Below are positions 39,876 to 52,600 of a stretch of 64,000 nt of DNA, one piece after another. The position numbers and the translations under genes are program-made. Origin of the DNA: Caulochytrium protostelioides (lineage: Eukaryota; Chytridiomycota; Caulochytriomycetes; Caulochytriales; Caulochytriaceae). The notes below the pieces were generated by a model that was not told the origin of the DNA, ran no database searches, and saw nothing but the letters and a program-made list of their open reading frames with translations. The stretch's first letter is position 1; each line of letters opens with the position of its first letter. Location of the stretch: contig ML014153.1 of NCBI GenBank assembly GCA_003615045.1, forward strand, positions 62,001 to 126,000, written 5' to 3'.

Positions 39876-41412
39876 AGCTCGCTCGGGCGCGTTGGAGGAA
39901 GCCGTGGCGGGGTGATCGGAGCGGCGACTGGTAGCAGGGGACGACGAGCCCTTGATGGGGTTACGGTGATCCGACGCGCGTCTTGTCGCCTCCCGTTCTT
40001 TTCAAGTCTTCGCCGATGCGCTCCCGCCGCTCCTGCCATGCCCGTTCCAGACACGGTCTGCGAGAGAGGGAAGGCTAATCACGTTGCCGATCGCCAAAGC
40101 TCAGGACAGCGACCCATCTCACGCCCGCCAGCGAGGGTCGTGGCAGCCTGGCCTCGCCGAGGCGTGACGGCAGCGGCGGCGGCCCGGCGGGCGGCACGAC
40201 GGAGGATTCCAGGGTCTCGGCACCCCCGCGTCGCCCGCTGTGCATCGTGGCGGGCTGCCGCCTTCTCGGCCTTCGTCGCCCTCGTCCCCGCCCGAGCCCC
40301 CCGCATGGACCACAACACGTGGCATGTCGGGCTTTTCGGGAGGCTTGCTCGGAAGCCGCGGCCAATGATCGGCAATCACCCTTCCCAGCAGGAATACCCT
40401 CGAGGATGCTGCGCTCCAGGCAGGCGACGCCAGTATAGTCACAGATCGGCCAATCTCCACAGCGAGGTTTACAAGGTCCACATGGGGTTGGTGCCGCGAC
40501 AGTTGCGACCGCGACAGCCCACCCGGTCGGCCTAGCGGAGCGGCCTAGCGGAGCGGCTCCTGCAGCTTCCGCGGCTCCCGCGTTCGGAGAGGAGGGAACC
40601 TCGCACAAATGGCGTTACCTGTTCGTCGGTTTGGTCTCTCTGGTATCCTTGCCATCGAGCCAGACCCTTGGCGCTTTCTGCGCCTTGCTCGGGCGTCTCG
40701 CTCGAGTGCGGCGCCACCGACGGGCGACTGTGGCGTTGGCGACGGCGTCGGCGAGGCGTTCGCCTCCGCCAGACCATCAGCCATGCCCGTCGCCGTCGCC
40801 ATGACCGATGCCGATGCCGATGCTGATGCCGTCGCCCCCGAGAACGGCGAGCCGGAGCGCGGAAGGCATTTTTGGCATGCGCTCTCTAGATGACCATGCC
40901 TTCCCGCATCGTGCCCAAAAGATATCCATCAGCCCGCCATTATTAGTATTACTATGTTGTTTTTTTTTGGCCATTTGGGTGGCGCCCAGCCCCCTTCCCC
41001 CTGAGACGAGCCAGACGTCTGAGATGAGACATCAGGGCTTCCCATCACGATGGCGGCGATGTCTATATAACGGGGCAGGTTCGGGCGGTATCGCGGACGA
41101 CGCTTCGACGCGGCCGTCACTGTGCAGAAGGGCCGTGAAGGGATCCGGAGGAGGTCGCATCCACCGACACGGGCCGGACCGAGATCCTCAAAGGAAGGGC
41201 ACTGTCGATCGACGAGGACGGATACGACAGTTCCGGCTTGGTAAATATAAACTTGGTTTCTTCGGTTCCTAGTTCTTGTCAGCCCATCGTACCCCGTTGT
41301 TCCTGCTGGGCTTGCTGATCTTGCTAATCTCGTTGATCCCGCTATTTCTCGCTGATTCCACGCTGACCATTGTCGCCATCCATGCTCCGCCTGGTCTGTG
41401 TCGCTGCCCTGA
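39876..41412. other. Spacer upstream of the secreted pseudokinase gene
   Basis: The left half is the 5' flank of the NDUFAF6-like gene and the right half is the promoter of the next gene. ORFs here are short and unconserved. A GATGCC run lies at 40806-40832 and a T9 tract at about 40961. A TATA-like element is listed at 41064. Confidence 0.5.
41064..41070 (+). promoter_or_regulatory. Candidate TATA box for the secreted pseudokinase-like gene
   Basis: TATATAA stands in GC-rich surroundings 343-406 bp upstream of the candidate start codons of the next plus-strand gene. No other gene lies downstream in this orientation. Confidence 0.45.
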
Positions 41413-43380
41413 TTGCCTCCGCCCCTCGCAGCCATGCCCCTCAATCTCAAACGATGTCGGCCCGCCGGCATGGCGCTGCACGCGCTCTGGCTGGCATTGC
41501 TGATCGCGATCCTGGCGACGCCGCCCGCTTCGGCCGTGCCCAGCGTCGTTCTGCGCCGCGTCCGTCGCGGCTATAATCTCGAGCAGTTGATATGCAGTCC
41601 GCAGTATGAGCCGGTCAGGATCCGCCCGCTCGTGGCGTCCGACCGGCAGTTCCGGAGCTGGAAGGAGTTTGACGGGTTGTCGGCGTCGGCTGACCAGACG
41701 AAGGCAACGCCAAAGCGATGGGGAAAGCTCGAGGTGCATTACCTGAAAACGACCGCCCTCCCCGACCTCCAGCACACGCTCATGGCCTCGGCCAAGATGA
41801 TGGACGGCTCCAATCGCCCGGTCGATGGGATGAACAAGCACCAGCTCAAACTGACGAATCGCTTGCTGGAAGATGCGAAGAACGTCCAGGTCATCTGCAA
41901 AAGTCTCTTCCATATGCATCCGAACCGCGTTGTTTTCCATCTGTCTGAACCCACCATCACAGAGGCATCCGCTAACCAGCATGCCGATCCGCACCATGAT
42001 CCGAAAGACGGCCAGCACAGTGGTCAGAAAGATGGTCAACACCATGACCCGAAAGATCAGAAGGATGGCCAACACCATGAACAGAAAGATGGACATCACA
42101 ATGATCAGAAAGACGGCCATCACAATGATCAAAAAGAAGCGACTGCCCCGCCGCCGACAGATATTGCCCCGCGTTTCGAAGTCAAGCGAGAAGACATGGA
42201 CGTGTTGGACAATATCGCGCAGTTCTACTTCCGGCACGGTCTGGCCCGTGCGAAGGACCACTGGCCCGCGCCACTGTGGTCGCATGTGATCTGCCTCTTC
42301 AACCACAACACGAAGGGATGTCCCCTCAGCGACAAGGCCCCGAAGAGTCCGCTCACGCTGATGGGCTACGGCATGACGCTCTCCAAGTCCGCCGTGGACG
42401 CCACTCACCGCACCGGCGAGTCCCTTACGCTGGACGAGGCGACGCGCCACTATTACTCGATCATGGCGGCGGTCGCCGTGGTCCACGAGCACAAATGGGT
42501 CCACCAGAATGTCCAGCCGAGCCACTTTGTCTACAACCACCGCGGCAACACCAAGTTGGGATACTACCGTCTACGGGGTTTCGACGAAGCCCAGCCCTGC
42601 CCGAAGGCTGAAGACCTGGTCAAACCGCCGGCGACCCTGTCGGTTTACCGCGACCCGGCGCTCAAGTTGCACGAGACGAAGAATGGCAACAGCACGGTGA
42701 CGCGCGTTCAATGCGCGGATGCAATGCGCAATGACTGGATTGGCGCGACGGCCACCGCCATCTCGCTAATGGGCGGCTCGACCCTCGTCCGGACCTTCGC
42801 CACCGACCCGACCGCCTTGGGCGGTCTGAAGCAGTGGACCCTGCCCGAGAAGCTGTGTCCCAGTGATCCGAAGGACGCTAATTGCGAATGCACGGCTTTC
42901 CAGAATCTTGTGCTCAAGCCCCTCGTCGAGCCCAAGTTTGGCGTGGCCATGCTTGACCAGGAGCCCTACTACAAGTACCTGCAGTGGCGCTTCAGCTGCC
43001 ACTTGGAGGTCGAGCCGAAGGCGCATGGCGAAGTCCTGAGCTGGAAAGAGTGGCACACCCAGTACACGGAGAAGTCCGGCACGTTCTTGCGATTGTTGCC
43101 GGAGATCATCCACTCGCAGAAGATTGCCTGTAAGCGTGCGGCTCCGACCCCGGCTCCGGCCAAGACGGACGGCCAGGTCGACGCCAAGACGGACGGCAAG
43201 GTCACCCAGGTCACCGAGGACACGAAGACGAGCCAGGACGGCGCGACCCCGGCCGCTGAAAAGACAGGCGCCAAGGCGACCAATAACGCGAAGCGCCGTC
43301 GCCGCCGTCTGCGGCGTCGTGGGGCGATGGAACGCAAGGCGCAGCGCGGCAAATCGGGCAAGCGCAGGAGGCGTCGTTGA
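41413..43380 (+). CDS. Predicted secreted pseudokinase-like protein with His/Asp/Lys repeats, up to 655 aa
   Basis: I do not recognise a named family. In-frame starts lie at 41413, 41434 and 41470. The last gives a clean signal peptide (MALHALWLALLIAILATPPASA), so the mature protein is probably exported. Residues about 193-242 hold five copies of an 8-residue unit of the type DGHHNDQK. Residues about 250-600 look like a degenerate protein kinase. They include a VVHEHKWVHQNVQPSHFVY stretch near 355-373 in the place of the HRDxKPxN loop, with Asp replaced by Asn. KLGYYRLRGF follows where DFG is expected, and YRDPAL stands at the APE position. NDWIGATATAISLMGG near 435 resembles the alphaF helix DxWxxG. 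Lys in KLEVHYLK near 105 may be the beta-3 Lys. Paired Cys residues at about 295-306 and 485-495 suit an oxidising compartment. The last 40 residues are strongly basic (Arg/Lys runs), like a nuclear localisation or nucleic-acid-binding tail. Kinase homology is inference; the catalytic residues say inactive or atypical. Confidence 0.75.
   Translation: MPPPLAAMPLNLKRCRPAGMALHALWLALLIAILATPPASAVPSVVLRRVRRGYNLEQLICSPQYEPVRIRPLVASDRQFRSWKEFDGLSASADQTKATPKRWGKLEVHYLKTTALPDLQHTLMASAKMMDGSNRPVDGMNKHQLKLTNRLLEDAKNVQVICKSLFHMHPNRVVFHLSEPTITEASANQHADPHHDPKDGQHSGQKDGQHHDPKDQKDGQHHEQKDGHHNDQKDGHHNDQKEATAPPPTDIAPRFEVKREDMDVLDNIAQFYFRHGLARAKDHWPAPLWSHVICLFNHNTKGCPLSDKAPKSPLTLMGYGMTLSKSAVDATHRTGESLTLDEATRHYYSIMAAVAVVHEHKWVHQNVQPSHFVYNHRGNTKLGYYRLRGFDEAQPCPKAEDLVKPPATLSVYRDPALKLHETKNGNSTVTRVQCADAMRNDWIGATATAISLMGGSTLVRTFATDPTALGGLKQWTLPEKLCPSDPKDANCECTAFQNLVLKPLVEPKFGVAMLDQEPYYKYLQWRFSCHLEVEPKAHGEVLSWKEWHTQYTEKSGTFLRLLPEIIHSQKIACKRAAPTPAPAKTDGQVDAKTDGKVTQVTEDTKTSQDGATPAAEKTGAKATNNAKRRRRRLRRRGAMERKAQRGKSGKRRRRR
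41992..42143 (+). repeat. 24-bp in-frame tandem repeat coding for DGHHNDQK units
   Basis: Five imperfect 24-bp units keep the reading frame and encode DGQHSGQK, DGQHHDPK(DQK), DGQHHEQK and two DGHHNDQK copies. The last two are nearly identical in DNA, so expansion is recent. Confidence 0.85.
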
Positions 43381-43610
43381 TCGGCGCCGATGATGGTGAT
43401 GACATCTCAGAATCAGGCGTCTCTTATATTTGTTTAAAACATATGGCATGCGTCACAGCGCCGCACCTGTATATTCAGTTCAAAAAGGCCTAACCCACGT
43501 CATAGATTCCGGATCCGGAGGATCATCGGGCTCGGCGTGGTCCTCGCCCACTCCATATCTCCATAACCATCCAGCAGCCAGAACGACGAGCTAGGGGCTA
43601 AGGCGAGGCG

Positions 43611-46600
43611 CTAGGACGAGTCCTGTTTCCCCGAGTGAAAGATATCGGGAACCATTAGAAAGTAGCGGTCCATGGCTTCGCGGAAGCGGGTCTTGTACTG
43701 GCGGGGCGAGACGACGGTGGGTGCGCCGCCGCCGCCCAGGAACGCCGTTTCCTTGACCCAATTTTCGACTTTCTTGTCCCAGGTAAAGGTGCGGATGAAG
43801 TCCACGATGCCGACCACGAGCTCGTTGTGCTCCTCGTCGATGCCGACCACGAGCGAGTAGTCCATCACATTGAGCTTCGAGAGGAACAGCGTGTCGTTCC
43901 ACACCGAGCCCCGCAGCAGCTTCTTGGAATGCTCGCGGATAAACAGTGGGCTCTCATAGATAAGCTCGACGAGATTCTCGTCCAGCAGGACTTCATTTTC
44001 TTTGCCCGTGCTCCGGACATGGCGGTTGCGGATCGATCCTTTCAGATCAAAAATGCGCGAGATCTTGCGATCGTACCACAGGTTTTCCATCACGAGGAAA
44101 TCTAGCTTAGTGCTCTTGCCTGTCTGTTGATTTTTGAACGCCACCTGGTAGAACCCAAAGATCTTGGCCAGCACCGTCGGCAGCGCGTGGAACAGCGCAT
44201 GCGACATGTACTCAAAGTACGCCGGGGCAAACCGGACGAGCGAATCGAACTCGGGCTTCGACAGCTGCTTCACGATCAGCCGCTCATCCAGCGTCTTCAT
44301 GAAACTACTGCCCGACTTGCCGCCTGACGCGTCCCAGTGGACGCAGCGGCTGAGCGAGGGGATGTAGAAAGCGTCGACATGACAGTTCCGCCGCAGCGCA
44401 TCAAACTGCTCCGCGAAAAAAACGCGGCAGGTCGCGCGCACCGGGCCCATCGGAATCACGCAGCGGATCTGCGTCCCCGACGCCCGCAGCAGCGTGTCCT
44501 CAATGTCCGTCGGGCGTTTCGGCGGCGGTGGCGGTGTTGAGGTCGCGGCCGGGGTCGTGGCCGCCACCGCCGACGTCGCTACAGTCGGTTGGGTCGAAGG
44601 CCGACCGATGGCACTTGCGGGCCCTGCGGCCGACGGCGGTGGCATGGCGAGGACGGGCACGGTGCTGCCAACCGTCCGACGGTCCACCGGGCCCATGCCA
44701 TGATCTTGCTTCGGTGACGATGAGGACGCCGTCGGCGGTTCGTTCGACGCTGACCCCTGGCCCGCAGGGCCCCGACGGCGGCTACCCGAACTATGACCCG
44801 GGTGGGGACCAGTGGCCACACCGCCGAGATGCATCTCGGCCGATATCAGAGGCGGAGACGGATGCGGATGTGGATGCGGGTGAGGCAGATGGCGAGCGCC
44901 CGCTATCCCTGCCGGCGTCATGGTCGTATCGTCACTGGTTCGCTCGTCATGAAGGCCCGGAAATGGACGCGGCGTGATGGGTGTATCCAGAGTCGTGATG
45001 GATTCGGGCCGCGGCGGTTTCATCGAGGCCGACGAGGAGACCGTGTACTGCGTTTCCTCGTGGTCACCCAGGGCTGAAACGGGCGCCGTCACCAACGCGG
45101 TCGCTGGCGAGCCCGACTTGATTGGGCCCGGCAAGCTCGGCGCGTGGGTGGGTGGCACGGGCTCTCGCCCTCGCACCCCCTCTGCAGGATACGCAGGGCC
45201 GTCGTGACCGCTGGCGGTGCCGTTGGCCGCGGGAGGCGGTCCCGTCGCCGGACTCTCTGGCGCGGCGCGGCGCTTCTCCTGCGGCGCGTCCCGGTCCTGC
45301 TTCAGCTTATTGCGATACTGGGCGGACACCAGCGTATATGCGACGACCGACGTCGGTTCATCTTCACGGATGATAATGTCGGAATCTGGCAGGATGTGTT
45401 CGGTCGGCGCCAGTGCTGACAGGACGGGCTCCAGGCTCAGCGCCGTGCCGGTCCACAGGTTCGCGAGCGTCCGCACAATCGACCCCGGCCGATCCGGCGC
45501 GAGGAACGCGTTTGTCAGCGAGGCGCCCGTCCCCAGCATGGACAGCGCGCTCGGGCCCGAGGGCACCGGCGTCGCCGACGGCACCGATACGGGCGTCGGC
45601 GCTGGCGCCGGCGTCGGGATCTTGATCGACCGTGATGGCGGTGTCGGTGACCCCGAGGCGGTGTCGCCAACGGTCCCCGGTTCGTGCGTCTGGGGGCCCA
45701 CCTTGGTCTCCGCCATAGCGGCGGTGTTCATCGCATTGCCGGGGCTTCCACCCCGCGCTGGCGGGTGGGGCGCGGAGGGACTCATCGGAGCCGTTAATGG
45801 CGGATGCGTTGCGCCGGCGCCCGCCGCGGCCGCGGCCGCGCTAGGCGTATGAAAGGGGTTGGGCGTCGTGGCGCCGGCCCGTGCCGGTGGGGTGCCCGTG
45901 CCTGTGTTCAGGGTCAGGGAGTACGAGCGGGCCTCCGCTAGCGGCGTGTTGTCGAGCACGCTGCTAAGTTCTGTGTCGGGCGAGCGGACGGTGGAGGCTG
46001 TCGCGACGCTCTGCAAGGAGACGTAATTGAGTTGCTGCTGTTGCCATGCGAGTTTGGCCTGATTGTTGGGATCACTTAGATAGGCATGGGGATTGGCTTG
46101 GTTCAGCGCGTCCATGCCGCGCGAAAGGACTTGCTGAACGCCCCATTGCAGCGGGTTGGTCTCCGTTACGTCCACAGTTTCCATCGACGAGCGGTCGTCA
46201 CCGGCACGGAGAGCCGAACGAACCGCCGTCTTCACGTGGACATTGGACGCGGGCCGGATCGCGGGAGACAAGGCCACGCGGCCTGGCTCGGGCAATATCA
46301 CAGACGAGGCTTCCGTCGGCGGATGCGCGAGAAAGGATGCGTGCGATTGAAGGGCAGGCGGGGGCGAGGGCAGGACGGGCGTCGACGTCGCGTCCCGTCG
46401 GGTCTCCCACCGTCGCCCCTCGTGGGGTGACGAGGCGTCCGCTGGCAAGTCGGGCGGCGAGCCACCCACCTCGGCACGGTGCTCATGAGGCGTCATGACG
46501 ACGAGGTCGGCCGGTGTCGATGCGGATGCGGACGTGGACGCCGCTGTCGAGGCCGAGGCCGAGGCCGCTGCGGAGTGAGCCAGCCGATCCGCCGACAGGC

Positions 46601-49600
46601 TCGCTTGAATCGGCGGGGTCTGGTACCCCATTGCCATGCCGGGCTGGGATGCAGCACCTGGGGTGAGCGCCGGTGCCGGTGCGGAGGTGATGATGCCCAC
46701 GGTCATCGTTGCCGTTGTCGCCGTCGCGGCCATGGCCACCATCGCCGGTGATGTGTCCGTGGCGGGCGAGACACCGCTGAACGGCCTGGGCGTCGCCGCC
46801 TGGACGGAGTGGTCGCGCGGCGACCGCGGCGTCTGCGGGGCAAGGTAGGGCAAGGCGATCCCCGGCATGCCATCGCTCGGCGAGCGGGCCGGCAGCAGAT
46901 TGGGCGACCGGGCGAGCTCGGCGGCGCCAGGCACGGGCACGAGGGGCGGGAGGGATGCAGACGCGGACTCGGCGGCGTCGGCGTCGCCACACCGGTGCGA
47001 GCGCTGACGCCCGGCGATAAGCGGCGTCGTGACGAAATGCGGCGAGACGTCCACTCGGATCGCCGGCGTCCGCGCGCCCTCGCGGTCGGTCGCGTCGTCC
47101 GCCATGTCCAAAATTGCCGCCTTCGGGTCGATGTCCCCCTCAACATCGGCATCGGCATCGGCATCAGCGTCGACATCCGCATCGCCCCGGACCGTAGAGA
47201 CAGGCTCGCGGCGGCTGTTGCGCAAACGCGGGCTCTGGCCCAGTCGCGGGAGGACCATCGTCGGAGAGGCTGGGACTGCGATAGGCGCGACGGGTCCGTG
47301 GGGCACGTGCTGGTGATAGAAATCGATCGTGCTGCCCAAATATAAATCGTCTTCTACGTGTTTGTTGCCCGGACCATGACCGAGGCCCATTGCGCCCGTT
47401 TCGAGCATCTCGTCGATGGTTTCGTTGGCAGCCACCGGCCCGTCCGGCAGACCTGACGGATTGATGGCTAGCCCGTGGCTTTCGGGCGATTCCGTGTCGT
47501 CCTCCCCGGCACGGGACCCGACGCCGACTCGCAGGACATCCAGGGGGCGGAGCGTCGTGAACGAGGGTTTGCTGATGCTGGACTTGGACCGCGTGCCATC
47601 AGGGCCCTTGACGGATCCCGCCATCCCGAAGGACTCGGGCGGAAAGATCTTGCGGAATCCGGGCATATGGGTCAAGCGTCGTAGATACGCTGCCATGTCT
47701 TCGCTACCGATATTGCCCATGAACGTTCGGATAAAGCCGTCCAGCGAGGTATCCCACTCGCTTGTTCGGAGCACCAAGGCCTGGATCATGTTGTTCAGAC
47801 TGAGGAAATCGGTCGAGAGGGTGTGCTCAACGAGAGTCGTGAGGTTATTCTGGAGGTGGCGGCGGTCGCCGTGAGATCGCTGCTTCAGCACATCGAGCGC
47901 CGCATACTTTTTGTCCATGTCATTGAGCAACGTCTGGGCCGAGGTGGTGGATTCCTCGGCCGAAGCGCTGTTCGAGTCCTGCAAAGTCGCTCCATAGTCC
48001 GACAAAATATCGTGCAACGTCGCTAAGCGGTCGTCTACGCTATCATAGATGCGATTGATCAACTCACGCAAGTGTTGCTCTTCGTTCTGTTTGATGAGCT
48101 GGTGCCGCTCGAAGCGCGGGCGAATCACCATCGGCGGCACGGCGAGCTCGAGCAGCTCAATGGGTTCATACTCGAACCGCACTACCAGGTTCTCGATGCG
48201 GAAGTACCGAATATGGTCTTGCTGGAGATCGTGATCGCAAGGCATGTCGCGGGCAATCAGGTTGTGGTGGTAGTAGCTGAGCTCCAAGTACTTACCGAAC
48301 GAGTAGTTCCAGGCATCTTTCGACATCGGGCGCAGCCCCGTCAGTTCCTTGCACTTTTTGCAGAAGCTCCACATCACGATCTGGTGTTGGAAGCCGCGGC
48401 CCGGGTCGTTGAACTCTTCCATGACCACGTTAACGCGGCCATTGGCATGCGTGTACGACCGTAGATGCTTAATCATCGGCAAGTTGCCACAGATTTTGTT
48501 GTCGCACAACGAATCGGCCTGACGGCACATGTCTTCCAGGTACTGGCCCAACGGCAAATCGGAGTCCCGGTAGTATTCGATGGTCTGCAGCTCGGGCAAC
48601 GAACATGGAATGTGTTTGCTGATGCAGATGTTGGTAAACAGCACGGCGATCTGCTGCCGATCCTGGGGTGCGGGCTCGCGCTCGTCTGATAGCATCGTCT
48701 GGAGGCCGACCCGCGACGAACGCGAGAGTAGCAGCTCGCGGTCCTCGTCCGAGGCATGCAGGGCGCTCGCGTCGATATGCAACGATCCCGACAGGGTGTT
48801 CGGCTTAAAATGATCGAGTTGCAGCATGGTTGGCCAAAAGACGGAGAGATCGTGGTCACCGAGCAGTGGATCGGCCTCGTCCATCTTGCCCGCGCTCCCC
48901 GCTGCATCACCACCACCACCATGACCACCAAGGCTATAAACGGTACTAGTGCCATGCGTGACCCCCTCGATAGGCGACACCACGGTATCGGCATCGACGG
49001 TCATCTCCCAATGAGGTGGGAGGAACTGGGAAGCATCCTCGCCGTGCTTTGCCACATAGCGTTCGAGCCGTTTCTGTTCGCAGACGAGTTTAATTTCCAT
49101 CTCGGACTTGGCTTTCAACAGCGTGTATGGCGCCGGGAAATGGATGTTTGGCGAGCTGGAAAGCAGGCGGGCCTCGAACCGGCGGATCAAGACGTGGTAG
49201 CGCTGGAGGGTCCGCCGAAGCTGGCGGATGACCCGTGTCATGTTGCGTACAGCAGCTTCGACATCGGCCACATCGTCTTCTTCGTCCGTATGGATGTAGG
49301 TCAGGCTCACGTCTTGACTGCGGGTGCGATGTCCGAAGTTGTGCAGGGCCGGGTTCGACAGAAACAGGTCTGAGGGCTGCGAGGGGACGACGATCGTGCT
49401 CTGGGTCGGAAGGAGAGGGCGCCGCGTCACACAGTGCTGATCGCGCAGCATCGCACTTTCGAGCCGCATGTTATTGACGACCAGGACCATGAGGTTCAGG
49501 ATCTCCTTGAGGTTGCGCAGCAGCGGCGGCTCATTGCCGCGGAGCACGATGGTGCAGCCCATCTGCGGGTCACAGCCGTCAAAGTATAGGAACGTTTTGC

Positions 49601-52600
49601 GGCCCGATGTGAAGGAGGGGTGGCAGAACGTCTTGACGCTGAACTCTTGGCAGTAGCCGAGACGCGGATTCCGCGAGAGGCGATCCATGCTCGGCAGAAT
49701 TTCGGCACCCGTGTGGTACGCGACGGTCTCAAGCACCGAGGACTTGACGTTCTTGCAGACGATGACGCCCTGCTCATGCAGCATCTCGAGGGCCAGCCGG
49801 CTGACGGTCCGGCCGACCAGCACGACATGCGGTTTGAGCGCCACGATGCGCGACACGAGGTTCTGGAGGTGTTCCTCCTCCTGGCTGATCACCGCGTTCA
49901 GCGACTGGAATCGGTTGTTGACGCGCGAGTATTCCAGGCCAAATGTCAAAAGCAAGATCCGCGGCTTTAGAAGCGTCCTCAGCATGGCTTTGTGAGCCAC
50001 GTTCTGGGAGACAATGACACCCCAGATCACGCGTGAATCGCTCGGCACGCCGCCGGGAACTTTTTTGATTTTGACGAAGTTGCGCGGAAACATGCTTTCG
50101 ACGCGGACATCGCCCGACCGGAAGTGCCGCGCCAGCGTCAGCAGCAGCACCACCAGCACCTCTTCCCACGCAACGGGTTTCAGCTTCGCAAGCGTCAACA
50201 CCTGGCGCAGCATCCGGCGCAGATGCGTCATGCACTCGTCCGGCAGTCGGGCAAACGCGTCCGACATCGAGATGAGCGCTTGCTCGGTCTCAATGACGGT
50301 CAGCAGCGACGGTGCCAGCTCGGCCGACGCGGACGGCAGCGGGACATCGAGAAACCCCGAGACGGCGGCTGTCGTCGTCGTCGTCGCCACATCAGTGGCA
50401 GTGGCGGCGGCTGCCGTGCCGACAACGGCGCTAGGACCGCCTGGCGTCACGGCGGAGGGCAATGCAGAAGCGCTCCCCGGCGTGGCGCCGGTCTGGGTAT
50501 AGTGGCGGCTGACTGCGCGGGCCGAGTACTTGGAGGGCCGAGCATACCCGGTGAATGCTTGGCGCCCGCGGTTGCGAGGTATGCGGGTCGATGCGCCAGT
50601 CGCGCGCTTCATGGCGTTGCGCGGCACTTTGGCCACCGCCGCGTTCATGGCATTGATGCCTTCGGTCATCGAGGTGTTCTCACGCTGGATGGGGGGCAGG
50701 GACGCGGTGAGGAAATGCAGCACGGCCGGGCCCGTGATCCAGGTGTTTTCTGTTCGGTAAGGCGGCTGGATGCCCGGTATCTGCGACACCAGCGGAATTG
50801 CATCAGCGCTGAGGTCGGCAGCGCTGGCCGAAGCGGGCGCGGCACTCGTGCCGATGGCGACAGCGCTCCCAGACCCGACGGGCTGCCCCCCTGCCGCCGC
50901 CGCAGCGGCTGCCGCGGCAGCAGCCGTGTCGCGACTCACGGACGGCGGCATCACGGGTGTCTCCCGGTCGAACGAGGCTTCGGTGATGTCGTCGCGCACG
51001 GTCACGGGGTCCGGGACGAGCACTGGCCCCGGATCGTATCCCGGCGTCGGGTCACCCTCGTCGTTCTGGGCGACGAAGGCCGCGATCTCAGGATCGAGCA
51101 AATGCGGGTGGTCCGACATCGGGTCGGCGAGCAGCATGGCGTCCTGCGGGCGGAAGGGGTCCATGGCCGCTGTCGTGGGGATCGAGGGCATGACGTCGCT
51201 GCTCGCGCCAGTGGCCAGGTCGTCGGTGCTCGCGCCGGCAAGGAACGGCACCGGCAGCTCGCCGCTGGTGCCGGCGTTGGTGCCGGAGCCGGTGCTCGTG
51301 CTGGTCCCCGCGAGGTCGCTGGTGCGCGGGGGCGGCTCGGTCGGGCCAGCCAGCCGCTGCGTGGGAGCCGTGCCGTCAGGGGACTGGCTCGGTGAGAGCG
51401 GGCTGTGGCTCGACGTAAAGAACCGAAAGATGTCGGAATGGATCGTGCGTGACAGCCGTCGCGCTACCGGTTGTACGAGCGGCGTTTCTTCAAAGCTATC
51501 ATTGAGACTGTCGGTGGCATGAACAGGCGACGGCGTGCCGCGCATTGAGGGTGACGGTTGCCGGGAGCGGTCCGTCATGCCGGCGCTGAACGGGGCTGGC
51601 GCTTCCGACGGTGCCGTGTCATACTGCGGCGCGTCCTGGATGGGCTCCGTGTAGCGCTGCTTGCCGTGGTGCAGCAGCGCGCTATGATCGCGGTTCTGAG
51701 ACGAGACCTTGAAACAAAAGTTGCAGACGCGGAGCGCAGCCTCGGCCGATCCGGCGGTCGTGTTCTGGATAAAGGAAGAAGCGCACGATCCGCAGAAGAT
51801 CTGGCCGCAGATCCGGCAGTGGTGCTTGCGCCGGAACGTCGTGAAGGGCCGTTTGCAGTCATAGCACTCGGAGACTTTGTCGTCCTGCATCCAGTAGCTC
51901 CTGGAAACCTGCGACGATGACGCCGATGACGAGGACGCGACACCGCCGAAGCTGCGCAGTTTGTTGAAAAGACTCAGCGTGCGGCTCGTCGTGGTACTGA
52001 GTCGCTTGGCCGCCGAGGATGCATGCCCATGGGCGCGATGGTGATGAGATCCGTCGGCGTCGCGTGCATGCTCTGCGATACTTTCGAGCGCACCGACGTC
52101 TATGCCGAGCGCCTGTGAATGCTGGACAGGGTCATAGTTATTGTCGTGGACATGGGACGAGGAGGTATCACTGTTGACCGTCAGACTCGACGCGGTCGGG
52201 GATCCGTTGTGGGTGGGAAGCGTGAGCGAAGCGGGGATTGGGACCGGGTCCGAGACCGCGGCGCCGCTTCCGCCGCCAGCGCTCTGAACGCCGTGGTCAT
52301 GGCCGCTGCGATGCCCATAGCCGACACCGCCACCAACGCCACCGCGGTCAGTCGTGGACGCCGAGCGGGGCCCGAGGGAGAAAAGTGACGACGGCCGGAT
52401 GGTGGACGGCAGCTCTAGGTGGAGCGCAAAGCCGGCGCGAGCACTGCCGGGTTCCGAGCCGACCGACTCGAGGTCCATGTCGCGTGGATCGACGCCGCGC
52501 CCACGGACCGGGAAGGCCATGGGGCTGCTCGTGTAGAGACTGTGCCGGCGCGGCGCATCGTGCCGCGGGCTGGCCATGGGAGACCGGCTGGCCGGGCGCG

